Shown: positions 17,271 through 26,482, counted from the stretch's first letter. The stretch: DNA of 56,371 bases from Buchananella hordeovulneris (GCF_001907235.1 NZ_MQVS01000014.1:1-56371), one strand, 5' to 3'. Made by a program: numbers and translations. The notes: generated by a model not told the origin, from the letters alone.

Positions 17271-18041
17271 CTACCGACCGCGTCGGCGCTCTCGCAGTCC
17301 GAAATCGCGTAAGGCCCGCAGGAAGTCGACGCGGCGGAAGTCGGGCCAGTAGACCTCGCAAAAGTAGTATTCGGAATACACCGACTGCCACAGCAGGAAG
17401 CCCGACAGGCGCTGCTCTCCGGAAGTGCGGATCACTAGATCCGGATCCGGTTGTCCCTTGGTGTAGAGGTGGGCGGCGATGTCCTCCACCGTCAGTTGTT
17501 TGGCGGCACTGACCAGGTCCGCCCCTTCTTCCGCCCGCGTCAAGAGGTAGGAGCGGACCGCGTCGGCGATCTCCTGCCGTCCGCCGTAACTGACGGCAAT
17601 ATTCACCACCATCCCGTCCCGCCCCTCGGTCAGCCGCGCGGCTGCTTGCAGCCGCTGCGCCACCGCAGCGGGCAGCAGCTCCAGTGCCCCCACCAGTGAC
17701 ACTCGCCAGCGACCACAGGTAGCGATAGCCTCCACCGTGTCGCCGATAATGCCCAGCAGGTCAGTTAGCTCTTTGCTTTCGCGCCCCAAATTATCGGTAG
17801 AAAGCATCCACAAGGTGACAATGCCGATACCGGCCTCATCAGCCCAATTGAGAAACTCGGTGACGTTCTCCGCCCCCTGCCGATGCCCGTGCACCGGGGC
17901 CGCCCCGAGTGCCCGCGCCCACCGCCGGTTGCCGTCCAAAATGACCCCAACGTGGGCAGGCAGCCGTTGCCCTACCAGTTCCCGCAGCAGCTTTGCTTCA
18001 TAAAGGGAGTAAAGGAACCGCCGGGGGCTCCAGACCTTCAT
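17271..18041 (-). CDS. uppS: Cis-prenyl (isoprenyl) diphosphate synthase
   Basis: The 256-residue product condenses IPP with allylic diphosphates in cis. Family motifs are present: VILDGNRRWA with catalytic D36, a GAENV substrate region, LWMLSTDNLGR, IAVSYGGRQEI, and the C-terminal DPDLVIRTSGEQRLSGFLLWQ. Neighbourhood with a divergent hemolysin III gene matches the mycobacterial short-chain Z-farnesyl diphosphate synthase (the Rv1086 type) rather than the decaprenyl enzyme. Chain length is therefore inferred from context, not seen. Confidence 0.93.
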   Translation of the reverse strand: MKVWSPRRFLYSLYEAKLLRELVGQRLPAHVGVILDGNRRWARALGAAPVHGHRQGAENVTEFLNWADEAGIGIVTLWMLSTDNLGRESKELTDLLGIIGDTVEAIATCGRWRVSLVGALELLPAAVAQRLQAAARLTEGRDGMVVNIAVSYGGRQEIADAVRSYLLTRAEEGADLVSAAKQLTVEDIAAHLYTKGQPDPDLVIRTSGEQRLSGFLLWQSVYSEYYFCEVYWPDFRRVDFLRALRDFGLRERRRGR

Positions 18042-18131
18042 ACGCGATCCTCGTTTCTAGCCGTTCGGATTCAGCCTACCGCCGCAAAGCACTCTATTTG
18101 TCCACCGAGGCCTCGGCAGTAACGTACTCTT

Positions 18132-18149
18132 ACCTACGCAAGCGTAGGT
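18132..18149. promoter_or_regulatory. Palindromic operator candidate upstream of hemolysin III gene
   Basis: An inverted repeat ACCTACGC-AA-GCGTAGGT with perfect 8-base arms sits 18 bases before the hemolysin III ATG and in the divergent gap to uppS. A TAACGT-like box lies just upstream at about 18120. The position, over or just after a promoter, suggests repressor binding, but no regulator gene adjoins it. Confidence 0.5.
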
Positions 18150-18167
18150 TCCGGCGAGAGGCAGGTA

Positions 18168-18860
18168 ATGACCGACCTACAAATCACGACCAACGACCTG
18201 CTGGCCCGCATCGGGCTGGACGAAACGGTCAAGCCCCGCTTCCGGGGGTGGATCCACACCGCGGCCACGCCCCTGGCCCTGGCGGCCGCCATCGTATTGG
18301 TATCCCTGGCCCCCACGCCCGGCCGTCGCCTGGCCAGCGCCGTGTTCTTAGCCACCTCCCTGCTGCTATTCGGGGTCTCTTCGCTGTACCACCGGTTCTA
18401 CTGGGGTCCGCGCATGTTTGCGCTCCTGCGCCGCCTCGACCACGCCAATATTTTCCTGCTCATCGCAGGCACCTACACCCCGCTCTCCGTCGCCCTGCTA
18501 CCCCCCGCGCAGGCCCGCACCCTGCTTCTGGTGGTGTGGATCGGGGCGGCGCTCGGCATTGCCGGCCGGGTGTTTTTCCCGTGGGCGCCGCGTTGGAGCT
18601 ACACCCCGCTCTACATTGCCCTCGGCTGGGTTGCCCTGTGGTATCTCCCGGCGCTGCTCGCCTCCGGCGGCTGGGCCATCGTCACGCTGACCATCGTCGG
18701 CGGGGTGGCCTACACCCTGGGGGCGGTGGTCTACGGCTTCAAACGCCCGGACCCCTCCCCCAAGTGGTTCGGCTTCCACGAGATCTTCCACGCCTGCACC
18801 GTCATCGGCTGGGTATGCCACTGCGTGGCGGCATTCTTGGCCGTGCTTACGGTGCGCTAA
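18168..18860 (+). CDS. Hemolysin III family (PAQR-like) membrane protein
   Basis: The 230-residue protein has seven hydrophobic segments and the three conserved HlyIII/PAQR motif regions: SSLYHR, LRRLDHANIFLLIAGTYTP and GFHEIFHAC. The conserved His/Asp/Ser residues are thought to bind zinc. The bacterial homologue TrhA has been linked to membrane energetics rather than true haemolysis. RBS AGAGGCAGG precedes ATG 18168. It is divergent from uppS, as in mycobacteria. Confidence 0.92.
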   Translation: MTDLQITTNDLLARIGLDETVKPRFRGWIHTAATPLALAAAIVLVSLAPTPGRRLASAVFLATSLLLFGVSSLYHRFYWGPRMFALLRRLDHANIFLLIAGTYTPLSVALLPPAQARTLLLVVWIGAALGIAGRVFFPWAPRWSYTPLYIALGWVALWYLPALLASGGWAIVTLTIVGGVAYTLGAVVYGFKRPDPSPKWFGFHEIFHACTVIGWVCHCVAAFLAVLTVR

Positions 18861-18919
18861 GGACAGCGTTTGCTACGCTAATCACATCAACACAGACATG
18901 GGCCTCGCCCATATCCCCG

Positions 18920-18941
18920 CCCCGCGGTTTGCCCCGCGGGG
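18920..18941. terminator. GC hairpin between hemolysin III gene and greA
   Basis: An 8-base inverted repeat CCCCGCGG/CCGCGGGG (18920-18927 with 18934-18941, six-base loop) has no T-run after it and lies about 20 bases before the greA start. It may be a weak terminator or a leader structure for greA. Confidence 0.4.
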
Positions 18942-18963
18942 CGAACGCCATTAAGGAGTCGCC

Positions 18964-19443
18964 ATGACAGACAAGACCTGGCTCACCAAGGAAGCCTATG
19001 ACCGTCTTTCTGCTGAGTTGGAACACGCCAAAACGGTGTTGCGGGTGCAGATTGCCGACCGGATTGATGCCGCCCGCCAAGAAGGCGACTTAAAAGAAAA
19101 CGGTGGCTATCACGCCGCTCGCGAAGAGCAGGGCCTAAACGAAGCGCGTATCGCGCAGCTGGAGGCCCTATTGGCCAACGCCGAAGTTGGCGAGACGCCG
19201 CCGGACGACGGGGTCGTCGAACCCGGCATGGTCGTGACCGCCACGATCGGCGGCGAGAAGATGACGTTCCTTCTCGGGGCCCGGGAAGCCGCCCCCGGGG
19301 TGGAGATAGACGTCTACTCGCCCGACGCACCTCTCGGACAGGCCATCATGGGGCGGTCCAAGGGCGAGACGGTCAAGTACCAGGCTCCCAACGGGCGGGA
19401 GATAAAGGTCAAGATCGACGAAGTTAAGCCCTACGTGCAGTAG
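18964..19443 (+). CDS. greA: Transcription elongation factor GreA
   Basis: The 159-residue product has the N-terminal coiled-coil finger (LSAELEHAKTVLR to about 75, containing the acidic tip DLKENGGYHAAREEQ) and the C-terminal FKBP-like domain (SPDAPLGQAIMGRSKGE). GreA stimulates RNA cleavage by backtracked RNA polymerase; the tip acids D and E needed for Mg binding are present. AAGGAG lies just upstream of ATG 18964. A strong terminator follows within 10 bases of the stop. Confidence 0.97.
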   Translation: MTDKTWLTKEAYDRLSAELEHAKTVLRVQIADRIDAARQEGDLKENGGYHAAREEQGLNEARIAQLEALLANAEVGETPPDDGVVEPGMVVTATIGGEKMTFLLGAREAAPGVEIDVYSPDAPLGQAIMGRSKGETVKYQAPNGREIKVKIDEVKPYVQ

Positions 19444-19452
19444 GCGACGATG

Positions 19453-19486
19453 AAGGCGGGGCCGAGCATTTGCTCGGCCCCGCCTT
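19453..19486. terminator. Bidirectional terminator after greA
   Basis: A perfect 15-base stem AAGGCGGGGCCGAGC (19453-19467) pairs with 19472-19486 over an ATTT loop and is followed by TTTGTC. It serves greA on plus, and ends 2 bases from the stop of the minus-strand AI-2E-type gene. Confidence 0.9.
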
Positions 19487-19488
19487 TG

Positions 19489-20817
19489 TCATTCTGCTTG
19501 GTTACTGGCCGGGGCCTCGGCGGCCTCCGGCAGCGTGTTGTCTTCCTCGTCCTCCGAGCGGTGGTTGCCCTCCAAGAACTCCTCCAGGGCCCCGGGCGGT
19601 CCGCCGGGGCGGTCAACAGCGGTACGCAGTTGCGGGAACTTGTCGTAGCCGTTGAGGTACAGCATGGTGGTGTTGATGAACGCCACGATCGGCACCACGA
19701 ACAGCGCCCCCACGATACCCGCCAGGTAGGTGCCTCCCGCCACGGACAGCAGCACCGCCACCGGGTGCAGCGATACCGCGTTGCCCATCAGCCACGGCTG
19801 CAGCACGTTGCCTTCCAGTTGCTGCACCCCGATCACGACGAGGAACATCAAGATGGCGGTAGTTGGGCCCTGATCCACCAGCGCCACCAGGATGGCGATC
19901 GCGCCGGTAAAGATCGCCCCGATCATCGGAATGAAAGAACCAATGAAGACCAGGATTCCCACCGGTAGCCACATCGGCACGTCCAGCAGGAAGGCGCCAA
20001 TGGCGATACCGACCGCGTCCACAAAAGCCACGAGAATCTGCGTGCGCGCGTAGGAGCCCATGGTCACCCAGCCGCGAATGCCCGCCTCGTGCATCGACAC
20101 CCGGGCTTCGCTCGGCAGCAGCCGCACGACCCAGTACCAGATCTGATGTCCTTCCTTAAGGAAGAAGAAGACGAGGAAGAGGGCGATCAGGCCCCCCGCC
20201 AGCACGCTGCCCACGGACGAGAGTCCAGAAAGCGCCCCGGAGGCAAGGGTGGAGGAATGGGTGCGCAGGAAACGCGCGGCCTGCGACTCAAAGTTTTCCA
20301 GGAACGCGTTTATCTGCTGGTTGGAGATGCCGAACGGACCGTCGCGCAGCCAGTCCAGCAGGCGCGAGATACCGGTCTGCGCCTTACTTGCGAGCACCGG
20401 TGCCTCGTTGAGGATCTGGGTGCTGGCCACCGTGATCAGGCCAAGGACGATCACCACCAGCCCCAGCACCGTCAGGAGCGCCGCCAGGGTACGCGGAAGC
20501 ATCAGCCGCATACGCAGCCACCGGGTGACCGGCTCCATGAGGACCGTCAACAGGCAGGCCACCAACAGCGGGATGATGATGACGGACAGTTTGAGTACCA
20601 GGTAACCGAGCACCACGAGGGCAGCGGCGACGGTGAGGAAGCGAATCGACCAAGCAGACGCAACCCGCAGTCCCCACTCGACGTGATCGTCGGGGTTGCC
20701 CCGGTTCTTATTGCCAACCGCGAAACGCAGGGGCGCCGGTTGGGGCTTGGCGCGAAACAGTGACACTGTCTGCGGCAGGCGCGGGCGAAAACGGCGCGCA
20801 ATTGGAGGGTTCTCCAT
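19489..20817 (-). CDS. AI-2E family transporter (permease)
   Basis: The 442-residue membrane protein has paired N-terminal helices (LVVLGYLVLKLSVIIIPLLV), a long extramembrane helical region (about 140-230) and C-terminal helices with the conserved PIGILVFIGSFIPMIGAIFTG-like segment (here split by position 285-310) and QQLEGNVLQPWLMG. This is the AI-2E/PerM family. Members export AI-2 in a few cases or act as Na+/H+ antiporters; the substrate here is unknown. ATG 20817 is preferred to the adjacent GTG because AGGAGAG has better spacing. The C-terminal tail is acidic. Confidence 0.9.
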   Translation of the reverse strand: MENPPIARRFRPRLPQTVSLFRAKPQPAPLRFAVGNKNRGNPDDHVEWGLRVASAWSIRFLTVAAALVVLGYLVLKLSVIIIPLLVACLLTVLMEPVTRWLRMRLMLPRTLAALLTVLGLVVIVLGLITVASTQILNEAPVLASKAQTGISRLLDWLRDGPFGISNQQINAFLENFESQAARFLRTHSSTLASGALSGLSSVGSVLAGGLIALFLVFFFLKEGHQIWYWVVRLLPSEARVSMHEAGIRGWVTMGSYARTQILVAFVDAVGIAIGAFLLDVPMWLPVGILVFIGSFIPMIGAIFTGAIAILVALVDQGPTTAILMFLVVIGVQQLEGNVLQPWLMGNAVSLHPVAVLLSVAGGTYLAGIVGALFVVPIVAFINTTMLYLNGYDKFPQLRTAVDRPGGPPGALEEFLEGNHRSEDEEDNTLPEAAEAPASNQAE

Positions 20818-20950
20818 CACTCTCCTCGACTGACAGGGGTGGGCAACGGGCCCAGCCTACGCGGAACAGGCCCTAAGGTCCTAGGTCGCAGCATCCCGCG
20901 ACGCGCTAGGCGTAACATCCTCCACCCGACCTAGTGCTAATAATTTACCC

Positions 20951-21535
20951 ATGAACTTCTTGTCATTGACCCCTGCAACCCCGGGCAATCACACTGTGCT
21001 CGGCACCCCACTGACCGGCCCATGGCCCGCGGGCAGCCAGGTGCTGCACGTGGCCATGGGATGTTTCTGGGGCGCCGAGAAACTCTTCTGGCAGCTGCCC
21101 GGGGTGGTGAACACCGCGGTGGGCTACATGGGGGGCACCGTTGCCGAACCGACCTACCGGCAGGTATGCAACGGCAACACGGGACACGCTGAGGTCGTAC
21201 GAATCGTCTTCGACCCGGATCAGGTGACGCTGCCCCAGCTGCTGACGGTTTTCTGGGAGAATCACGATCCGACGCAAGGCAACCGGCAGGGCAACGACAT
21301 CGGCGAACAGTACCGGTCGGCCATCTTCTACGCTGATGCGTCCCAGGAGGAGGCCGCCCGCGCGTCGGCAGCCGCCTACGCCCCGCGCCTGGCCGCCGCC
21401 GGTTACGGACCGATCACCACCCAGATTGCCCCCGCCACCGAGTTCTGGCTGGCTGAGGACTATCACCAGCAGTATCTCGACAAGAACCCGGCGGGCTACT
21501 GCCCGGTGCACGCCACCGGTGTGACTTGCCAGTGA
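20951..21535 (+). CDS. msrA: Peptide-methionine (S)-S-oxide reductase MsrA
   Basis: The 194-residue enzyme repairs methionine-S-sulfoxide in proteins. The catalytic cysteine is C38 in AMGCFWGAE. Conserved [39 protein letters not shown] and [12 protein letters not shown] follow. C-terminal cysteines (CPVH and the penultimate TCQ) are placed to resolve the disulfide with thioredoxin. The N-terminal ~30 residues are longer than in minimal MsrA but common in actinobacteria. It is divergent from the AI-2E-type gene. Confidence 0.96.
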   Translation: MNFLSLTPATPGNHTVLGTPLTGPWPAGSQVLHVAMGCFWGAEKLFWQLPGVVNTAVGYMGGTVAEPTYRQVCNGNTGHAEVVRIVFDPDQVTLPQLLTVFWENHDPTQGNRQGNDIGEQYRSAIFYADASQEEAARASAAAYAPRLAAAGYGPITTQIAPATEFWLAEDYHQQYLDKNPAGYCPVHATGVTCQ

Positions 21536-21877
21536 GGCAATAGATTTACGTAACAGCGCCCCAGCGCTAACAGCGCACACGCACTGCGACAGGGCCGCCT
21601 GCGCTTGTCCCCAGTTGGGAGGCGGCAGGCGGCCCTGCCGCACGCCCAGCGGTGAGAGATAGGCCACCTTCCGGTGCCGACCACCGGTTTTCTGCCCGTA
21701 TTTTCAACGATTGCGGGCCTGCCGCACCGCATGCACCGCCCCGCCCCCAAACGTGACGCGGCCCACGTTCGAAGGCGAGGCATCCCTTACTGAGGGCAGC
21801 CTGTCTATCCCCTGTGTTGGCAAGCGTCCTACCTTGCAGGTATCTAGCCCGCCGGGCCCGCATAGAAAGGGAGAACA
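21536..21877. other. Intergenic region between msrA and DUF1540 gene
   Basis: There is no gene in this ~340-base gap. It holds a likely msrA terminator at 21590-21637 and, near 21825-21875, the probable promoter and an AAAGGGAG ribosome site for the DUF1540 gene. Confidence 0.6.
21590..21637 (+). terminator. Terminator-like stem after msrA
   Basis: A perfect 13-base stem (CAGGGCCGCCTGC at 21590-21602 with 21625-21637) has a 22-base loop. It lies ~55 bases after msrA. There is no clear T-run, so it may act as a factor-assisted or imperfect terminator. Confidence 0.55.
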
Positions 21878-22153
21878 ATGACTGCTCTAACCGCTGTCAC
21901 CGGTTGCGCCGCGTCGACCTGTGCTTTCAACAACGACGGCTGCACGGCCCCCGCCATCACCGTGGCCGGCCAAGATGCCAGCTGCACCACGTTCATTGCA
22001 CTGAACACCCGCGGTGGCCTGCCCATCGCCCAGGCGCACGTCGGGGTGTGCAAGCGCAGCGACTGCACCCACAACGACCACCTCATGTGCACCGCTGACC
22101 AGATCACACTCAACGGCTCGACTGCCACCTGCGCTTCCTTCACCGAGCGCTAA
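21878..22153 (+). CDS. DUF1540 protein, two cysteine knuckles
   Basis: The 91-residue product contains two copies of the DUF1540 cysteine pattern: C10-x4-C15-x6-C22-x13-C36 and C58-x4-C63-x7-C71-x13-C85. Such spacing suggests a metal (zinc) site or disulfides in each half. The function of DUF1540 is unknown; its genes are widespread in actinobacteria and firmicutes. RBS AAAGGGAG precedes ATG 21878. There are no signal or membrane segments, so a cytosolic small metal-binding protein is likely. It stands alone, with hairpins on both sides. Confidence 0.9.
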   Translation: MTALTAVTGCAASTCAFNNDGCTAPAITVAGQDASCTTFIALNTRGGLPIAQAHVGVCKRSDCTHNDHLMCTADQITLNGSTATCASFTER

Positions 22154-22206
22154 CCACCACGGCGGGCGGGGCGAGCACGACGGCTTGTCCCACCCGCCGC
22201 GTCGTG

Positions 22207-22243
22207 CCCGCCCCAGTGCCGCCAGTTGCCGCACTGGGGCGGG
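22207..22243. terminator. Terminator hairpin after DUF1540 gene
   Basis: A perfect 13-base stem CCCGCCCCAGTGC (22207-22219) pairs with 22231-22243 over an 11-base loop. A second, imperfect GC stem (about 22161-22210) overlaps it on the left. It lies ~55 bases after the DUF1540 stop. Confidence 0.7.
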
Positions 22244-22444
22244 TCGTCTGACCCGACCGCCGCCCCAGAATGCAGGCAGAGTGCCCCACCCACTCAGGCA
22301 CCGCCACCTATTCGCTAGGTTCACCCGCCCCTTATGTGCCCGCATTGCCGCCCTACGACAAAAAATGGTGCCCACGCCGCCGCCAGAAGGTCTAGCCTGC
22401 GTACAACACATTCCGTGCTTCGCCGGTCGACTGGAGAACTACCG

Positions 22445-23110
22445 ATGCTCACCCACCCCCACGGGCGGCCCAACCTGCCTCCTCGCCCCCCAGCGGGCCC
22501 CTGGCAATCTCCCACCCAACGCAAACCTCGCCTGCTGCGGCCGGGCACGCTGGTGGCGCTATTGGCCGCCTGCGCCGTCCTGGGCGTCGGCGGCGGGGCG
22601 GGGCTAGTGTGGGCAACTTCCACGCAGCAAGAGGCCCAGCCGCTGCCAAACCCAGAGTTTTCCCCAGCTCCCGTGTCTTCGCACGCTCCTTCCACCCCCG
22701 CTGCCCCCAGCGCCCCCAACCCTTCGACTAGCCCGGCTCCCACCGGCACGGCGGCGCCCCTGTCCCTCAAGGAACTGCCGCTGGAGGTAGACAACTTCTT
22801 CGCCACCCTGGAAGAGAACGACGGTGCCGTCTACCGGGATCGGAAGGGACACACCATCTACCCGACCTGGGCGAGTCGGGACAGCGGGATCTACCACGCC
22901 GACAAGAAACGCGCCAAACGCTTCCTGCCGCTGGAAGGCGGTTTCTGCGGCTCGGTGGATAAGCGCCCCTACTGCGCCATCACCCACCCGTCGGATCCCA
23001 CCCAGACCTTGCACTTCTGGTCGCCAGATCTCAGCATCGCGGAGCTTAGCTACTTCGTGGAGAAATTCGGGGCAGCCTGGCGGGCTGAGCATTTCAGCCC
23101 CGTCGTCTAG
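22445..23110 (+). CDS. Single-pass surface protein, C-x8-C-x3-HP family
   Basis: The 221-residue product has a cytoplasmic Pro-rich N-terminus, one membrane helix (about 34-56), a Ser/Pro/Ala linker (65-105) and an external domain. The domain ends with two cysteines C168 and C177 followed by H181-P (C-x8-C-x3-HP), then a Trp/Phe-rich helix. The same C-x7/8-C-x3-HP signature occurs in the next two genes, so these are paralogs although the N-terminus differs. ATG 22445 has GGAG upstream; a longer frame starting at 22334 is unlikely. The family is not recognised and its role is unknown. Confidence 0.75.
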   Translation: MLTHPHGRPNLPPRPPAGPWQSPTQRKPRLLRPGTLVALLAACAVLGVGGGAGLVWATSTQQEAQPLPNPEFSPAPVSSHAPSTPAAPSAPNPSTSPAPTGTAAPLSLKELPLEVDNFFATLEENDGAVYRDRKGHTIYPTWASRDSGIYHADKKRAKRFLPLEGGFCGSVDKRPYCAITHPSDPTQTLHFWSPDLSIAELSYFVEKFGAAWRAEHFSPVV

Positions 23111-23203
23111 CCCCCTATTGGCGGCGACCCCATTCCTTTAACCAATCTGCGCTTGTCCGGGCTGCCAACAGCGCGCCAAGCACCACCTACCGCAGGAGGA
23201 ACA

Positions 23204-24106
23204 ATGTCCTATGGCCCCGGTCCCACGCCGGCAGGCGGTTACGACCCCAGCATGCAGCACGGCTATCCGCCGCCCGCCGGGGGCGTGCCACCGAGTTTCC
23301 CGCCCAACGCGCCGGTGGGCGGCTATCCGCAGGATCCCTACGGGGGTGGGCCCAGTGGCTACCCGCCCCAGGGGATGCCCCAGCCGGGCGGCCCCATGGG
23401 GTATGGACCCTACCCGGGCGGCCCCGGCCACCCCCAGCCGCAAAACAACGGGCTGAAGATAGCGCTCATCAGCCTGGTGGCGCTCCTGGTGCTCGGCGGG
23501 GCAGGCACCGCCGCCTACTTCCTGCTGCAAAAAGACGACAAGCCCGCAGCTGTCGCGCCTGCCGGAACCACCGCTGTTCCCTCCGCATTGCCGGAAGACA
23601 ACAACACCACGGAGGCCCAGGACGGCAAGCAGCAGGGGCGGCGGGACGAGGAACGGGACGAACGCTTCCGCGAAGAGAGCGATGGACCAACCCCCCTGGC
23701 CCCGAATTTTGATACCGATAAGGAGTCTCCGGACACCGGGGGCAGTGGTGGAGGGCTGCCCACCTCCAGAATCTTCACTTCCATCCCCCGCGACGCAGCT
23801 CCCAGCTCCGTAGGCGACTTCGAAGTAACGTATACCGACGGTAGCTCCGGCTATCAGCACAAAAGCGACTGGACCTTCTACTTGGTGAAGTGGGCCAAGG
23901 CCACCGACGATGACATCGCTCAGGAGATGCAGTTCCACGAAAAGGTCGTCAACGACGGCAACATAAAGTGCGGCGAATTCGTGCTGATATCCTGCTATGC
24001 GCCTCACCCGCAGCACGCAGGAGTCTGGATAGAGGTCTCCGGGCTGGGGGACTCGACCGAGGATACGAGTGCGTTCACCAAGATGCTCTTGGAGAAAATG
24101 AAGTAG
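23204..24106 (+). CDS. Single-pass surface protein with YGPGP N-terminus, paralog 1
   Basis: The 300-residue product starts MSYGPGPTPAGGYDP and continues as a Gly/Pro/Tyr-rich cytoplasmic tail to about 80. It has one membrane helix (85-108), a charged linker with a RRDEERDERFREES patch (146-160) and an external domain with C256, C264 and H268 (C-x7-C-x3-HP). AGGAGG directly precedes ATG 23204; the frame upstream is not coding. It is closely similar at N-terminus, helix and cysteine motif to the next gene, so the two are a tandem duplicate. GYP-rich tails of this kind are common in actinobacterial membrane proteins. Its function is unknown. Confidence 0.8.
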   Translation: MSYGPGPTPAGGYDPSMQHGYPPPAGGVPPSFPPNAPVGGYPQDPYGGGPSGYPPQGMPQPGGPMGYGPYPGGPGHPQPQNNGLKIALISLVALLVLGGAGTAAYFLLQKDDKPAAVAPAGTTAVPSALPEDNNTTEAQDGKQQGRRDEERDERFREESDGPTPLAPNFDTDKESPDTGGSGGGLPTSRIFTSIPRDAAPSSVGDFEVTYTDGSSGYQHKSDWTFYLVKWAKATDDDIAQEMQFHEKVVNDGNIKCGEFVLISCYAPHPQHAGVWIEVSGLGDSTEDTSAFTKMLLEKMK

Positions 24107-24255
24107 CCGCAGCCGCCGCCCCGTATCCCGCCCCCGTATCGCCCCAATCCCCCGGCAAATCAGGGGCGGGAAGGGTCATCTCGCTGTCGGATCTACCCGC
24201 TACGCTTGGCACAGTTGCCAGCAAGGTTGCGGGCAACTTCGCTCCAGGAGGAACA

Positions 24256-25098
24256 ATGACCTACGGTCCCGGCCCCACCCCGCCGGAAGGCTACGACCCC
24301 GCCCAGCAGTACGGCTATCCCCCGGCAGGTGGCCAGCCGCCGGTCGGCTACCCACCCACCGCTCCGATAGGCGGTTACCCGCAAAGTCCCTACGGCCCGG
24401 AGTCGGCTGGCGACCTTCCCCCGGGCATGCCCGGCCCGGGGGGAATGCAGCCGGTTTCCCCGACGGGTTACGGGGCCTACCCAGGCGGGCCGGGCTATCC
24501 ATCGCCCCCGAATAACGGCTTGAAGGTCGCACTTATCGCGGTGGCGTCAGCTTTGGTGCTGGGGGGTGCCGGGCTAGGCACATTCTTCTTGTTGAAGGAT
24601 GATGCCCCGGCCGCAGCCACGGAGACCACGGCCTCCCCGGCCCCGAGCACCCAGCCGGGAGAGCAACAACCGCAGGACGAGCAAACACCCGTCCCCGCTG
24701 CCGACAACGGCGGCGGCGCCGTAGATGCCCGCTACCTGCTGCCCACCAGCGCAGTGTTTGTCCCGGTGCCGGGCGAGCTCTTGCCCGAAGAGTTGGAAGG
24801 TCACGAGCTAAGGCTCACCGACACCTCCACTGACTATCGGCGTAGTGGCAAAGGCGAGTTGAGCAACTTTTCGTTGGACTGGGCTCGTGTTAAGGCGGAC
24901 AAAGTCGGCACCATCCTTGAATACCTCGATAATCAGAAAGAATTCGGAGAGGTGCGGTGCGCCCAGTCAGCCAAATCGTCAGTCTGCATCGCCGAACATC
25001 CCCACCACCCTGACATCTGGCTGAAAGTGCGCTCCTTCGAAGGCTCCCCGGAACAAACCGTCGATTTCGTACGGAAAGTTATAGAGCTCTGGAAGTAG
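24256..25098 (+). CDS. Single-pass surface protein with YGPGP N-terminus, paralog 2
   Basis: The 280-residue product repeats the layout of the gene upstream: a Gly/Pro/Tyr-rich tail ([15 protein letters not shown]), one membrane helix (90-113), a Thr/Pro/Gln linker, and an external domain with C235, C244 and H248 (C-x8-C-x3-HP) ending in an amphipathic helix. The 5' DNA (AGGAGGAACAATG and the first ~50 coding bases) is nearly the same as in paralog 1, pointing to recent duplication. The ~290 upstream in-frame bases overlap the previous gene and are rejected. A perfect terminator follows. Confidence 0.82.
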   Translation: MTYGPGPTPPEGYDPAQQYGYPPAGGQPPVGYPPTAPIGGYPQSPYGPESAGDLPPGMPGPGGMQPVSPTGYGAYPGGPGYPSPPNNGLKVALIAVASALVLGGAGLGTFFLLKDDAPAAATETTASPAPSTQPGEQQPQDEQTPVPAADNGGGAVDARYLLPTSAVFVPVPGELLPEELEGHELRLTDTSTDYRRSGKGELSNFSLDWARVKADKVGTILEYLDNQKEFGEVRCAQSAKSSVCIAEHPHHPDIWLKVRSFEGSPEQTVDFVRKVIELWK

Positions 25099-25116
25099 TG
25101 CTCCAGCGAACGCGAA

Positions 25117-25153
25117 GGTTGGGCCCCCGCCGCAATGCGGCGGGGGCCCAACC
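25117..25153. terminator. Bidirectional terminator between paralog 2 and tuf
   Basis: A perfect 17-base stem GGTTGGGCCCCCGCCGC (25117-25133) pairs with 25137-25153 over an AAT loop, between convergent genes. It serves the surface-protein gene on plus and the str operon on minus. Confidence 0.92.
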
Positions 25154-25168
25154 CGTTTCCCTAAATCG

Positions 25169-26359
25169 TCACTCGACGATCTTGGTCACCCGACCGGAGC
25201 CAACGGTGCGGCCACCCTCACGGATGGCGAAGCCGAGGCCCTCCTCCATGGCGATCGGCTGGATGAGCTCGACCGACATTTCGGTGGTGTCACCCGGCAT
25301 AACCATCTCGGTGCCCTCGGGCAGCGTGATGACACCGGTGACGTCGGTGGTGCGGAAGTAGAACTGCGGACGGTAGTTCGAGTAGAACGGGTTGTGACGG
25401 CCACCCTCGTCCTTGCCCAGGATGTAGACCTGGCCCTCGAACTTGGTGTGCGGGGTGATCGAGCCCGGCTTGCAGACGACCTGGCCGCGCTCGACGTCCT
25501 CGCGCTTGGTGCCGCGCAGCAGCAGACCACAGTTCTCACCAGCCAGAGCCTCGTCCATCTGCTTGTGGAACATCTCGATACCGGTGACGGTGGTCTTCTG
25601 CGGGGCGCGGATACCGAGGATCTCCACCTCGGAGTTGATCGGCAGACGCCCACGCTCGGCGCGGCCCGTCACCACGGTGCCACGACCGGTGATGGTGAAG
25701 ACGTCTTCGATCGGCATCAGGAACGGCTTGTCGAGGTCACGCACCGGCTCCGGCACGGACTCGTCCACCGCGTCCATCAGGGCCTCGATCTGCGCAACCC
25801 ACTTCGGGTCGCCTTCGAGGGCCTTGAGGGCCGAGACCTGGATGACCGGCGCGTCGTCGCCCGGGAAGCCCTGCGAGGACAGCAGGTCACGGACCTCGAC
25901 CTCGACGAGCTCAAGGATTTCCTCGTCGTCAACCATGTCGGACTTGTTCAGCGCGACCAGCAGGTAGGGCACGCCCACCTGGCGAGCGAGCAGCACGTGC
26001 TCGCGGGTCTGGGCCATCGGGCCGTCGGTCGCGGCGACCACCAGGATCGCGCCGTCCATCTGGGCGGCACCGGTGATCATGTTCTTGATGTAGTCAGCGT
26101 GACCGGGGGCGTCAACGTGCGCATAGTGACGCTTCTCGGTCTGGTACTCGATGTGCGCGATGTTGATCGTGATACCACGCTGACGCTCTTCCGGAGCCTT
26201 GTCGATCGAGTCGAACGGCGACTCTTCGTTCAGTTCCGGGAACTTGTCGTGCAGAACCTTGGAAATCGCAGCGGTCAGGGTCGTCTTACCGTGGTCAACG
26301 TGACCAATGGTGCCGATGTTGACGTGCGGCTTGGTCCGCTCGAACTTGGCCTTCGCCAC
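25169..26359 (-). CDS. tuf: Elongation factor Tu
   Basis: The 396-residue EF-Tu delivers aminoacyl-tRNA to the ribosome. G1 is GHVDHGKTT, switch II is [13 protein letters not shown]4 is NKSDM and G5 is SALKAL; domains 2 and 3 are complete to the C-terminal [10 protein letters not shown]. It starts with GTG at 26359 after AGGAGGAC. It is the last gene of the rpsL-rpsG-fusA-tuf operon, ~120 bases after fusA. No residues typical of kirromycin resistance stand out by eye. Confidence 0.98.
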   Translation of the reverse strand: MAKAKFERTKPHVNIGTIGHVDHGKTTLTAAISKVLHDKFPELNEESPFDSIDKAPEERQRGITINIAHIEYQTEKRHYAHVDAPGHADYIKNMITGAAQMDGAILVVAATDGPMAQTREHVLLARQVGVPYLLVALNKSDMVDDEEILELVEVEVRDLLSSQGFPGDDAPVIQVSALKALEGDPKWVAQIEALMDAVDESVPEPVRDLDKPFLMPIEDVFTITGRGTVVTGRAERGRLPINSEVEILGIRAPQKTTVTGIEMFHKQMDEALAGENCGLLLRGTKREDVERGQVVCKPGSITPHTKFEGQVYILGKDEGGRHNPFYSNYRPQFYFRTTDVTGVITLPEGTEMVMPGDTTEMSVELIQPIAMEEGLGFAIREGGRTVGSGRVTKIVE

Positions 26360-26482
26360 TTGTGTCCTCCTGGGACTCGGGTAGTTGTCTCACACTTGCA
26401 CCGGTTCCGGGTGGAGCCGGTTGGGGCGTGGGGTCCTACGGGTCGGTTTATGTTGATCTTACTTTGGGTCGACCTGTGGGAC

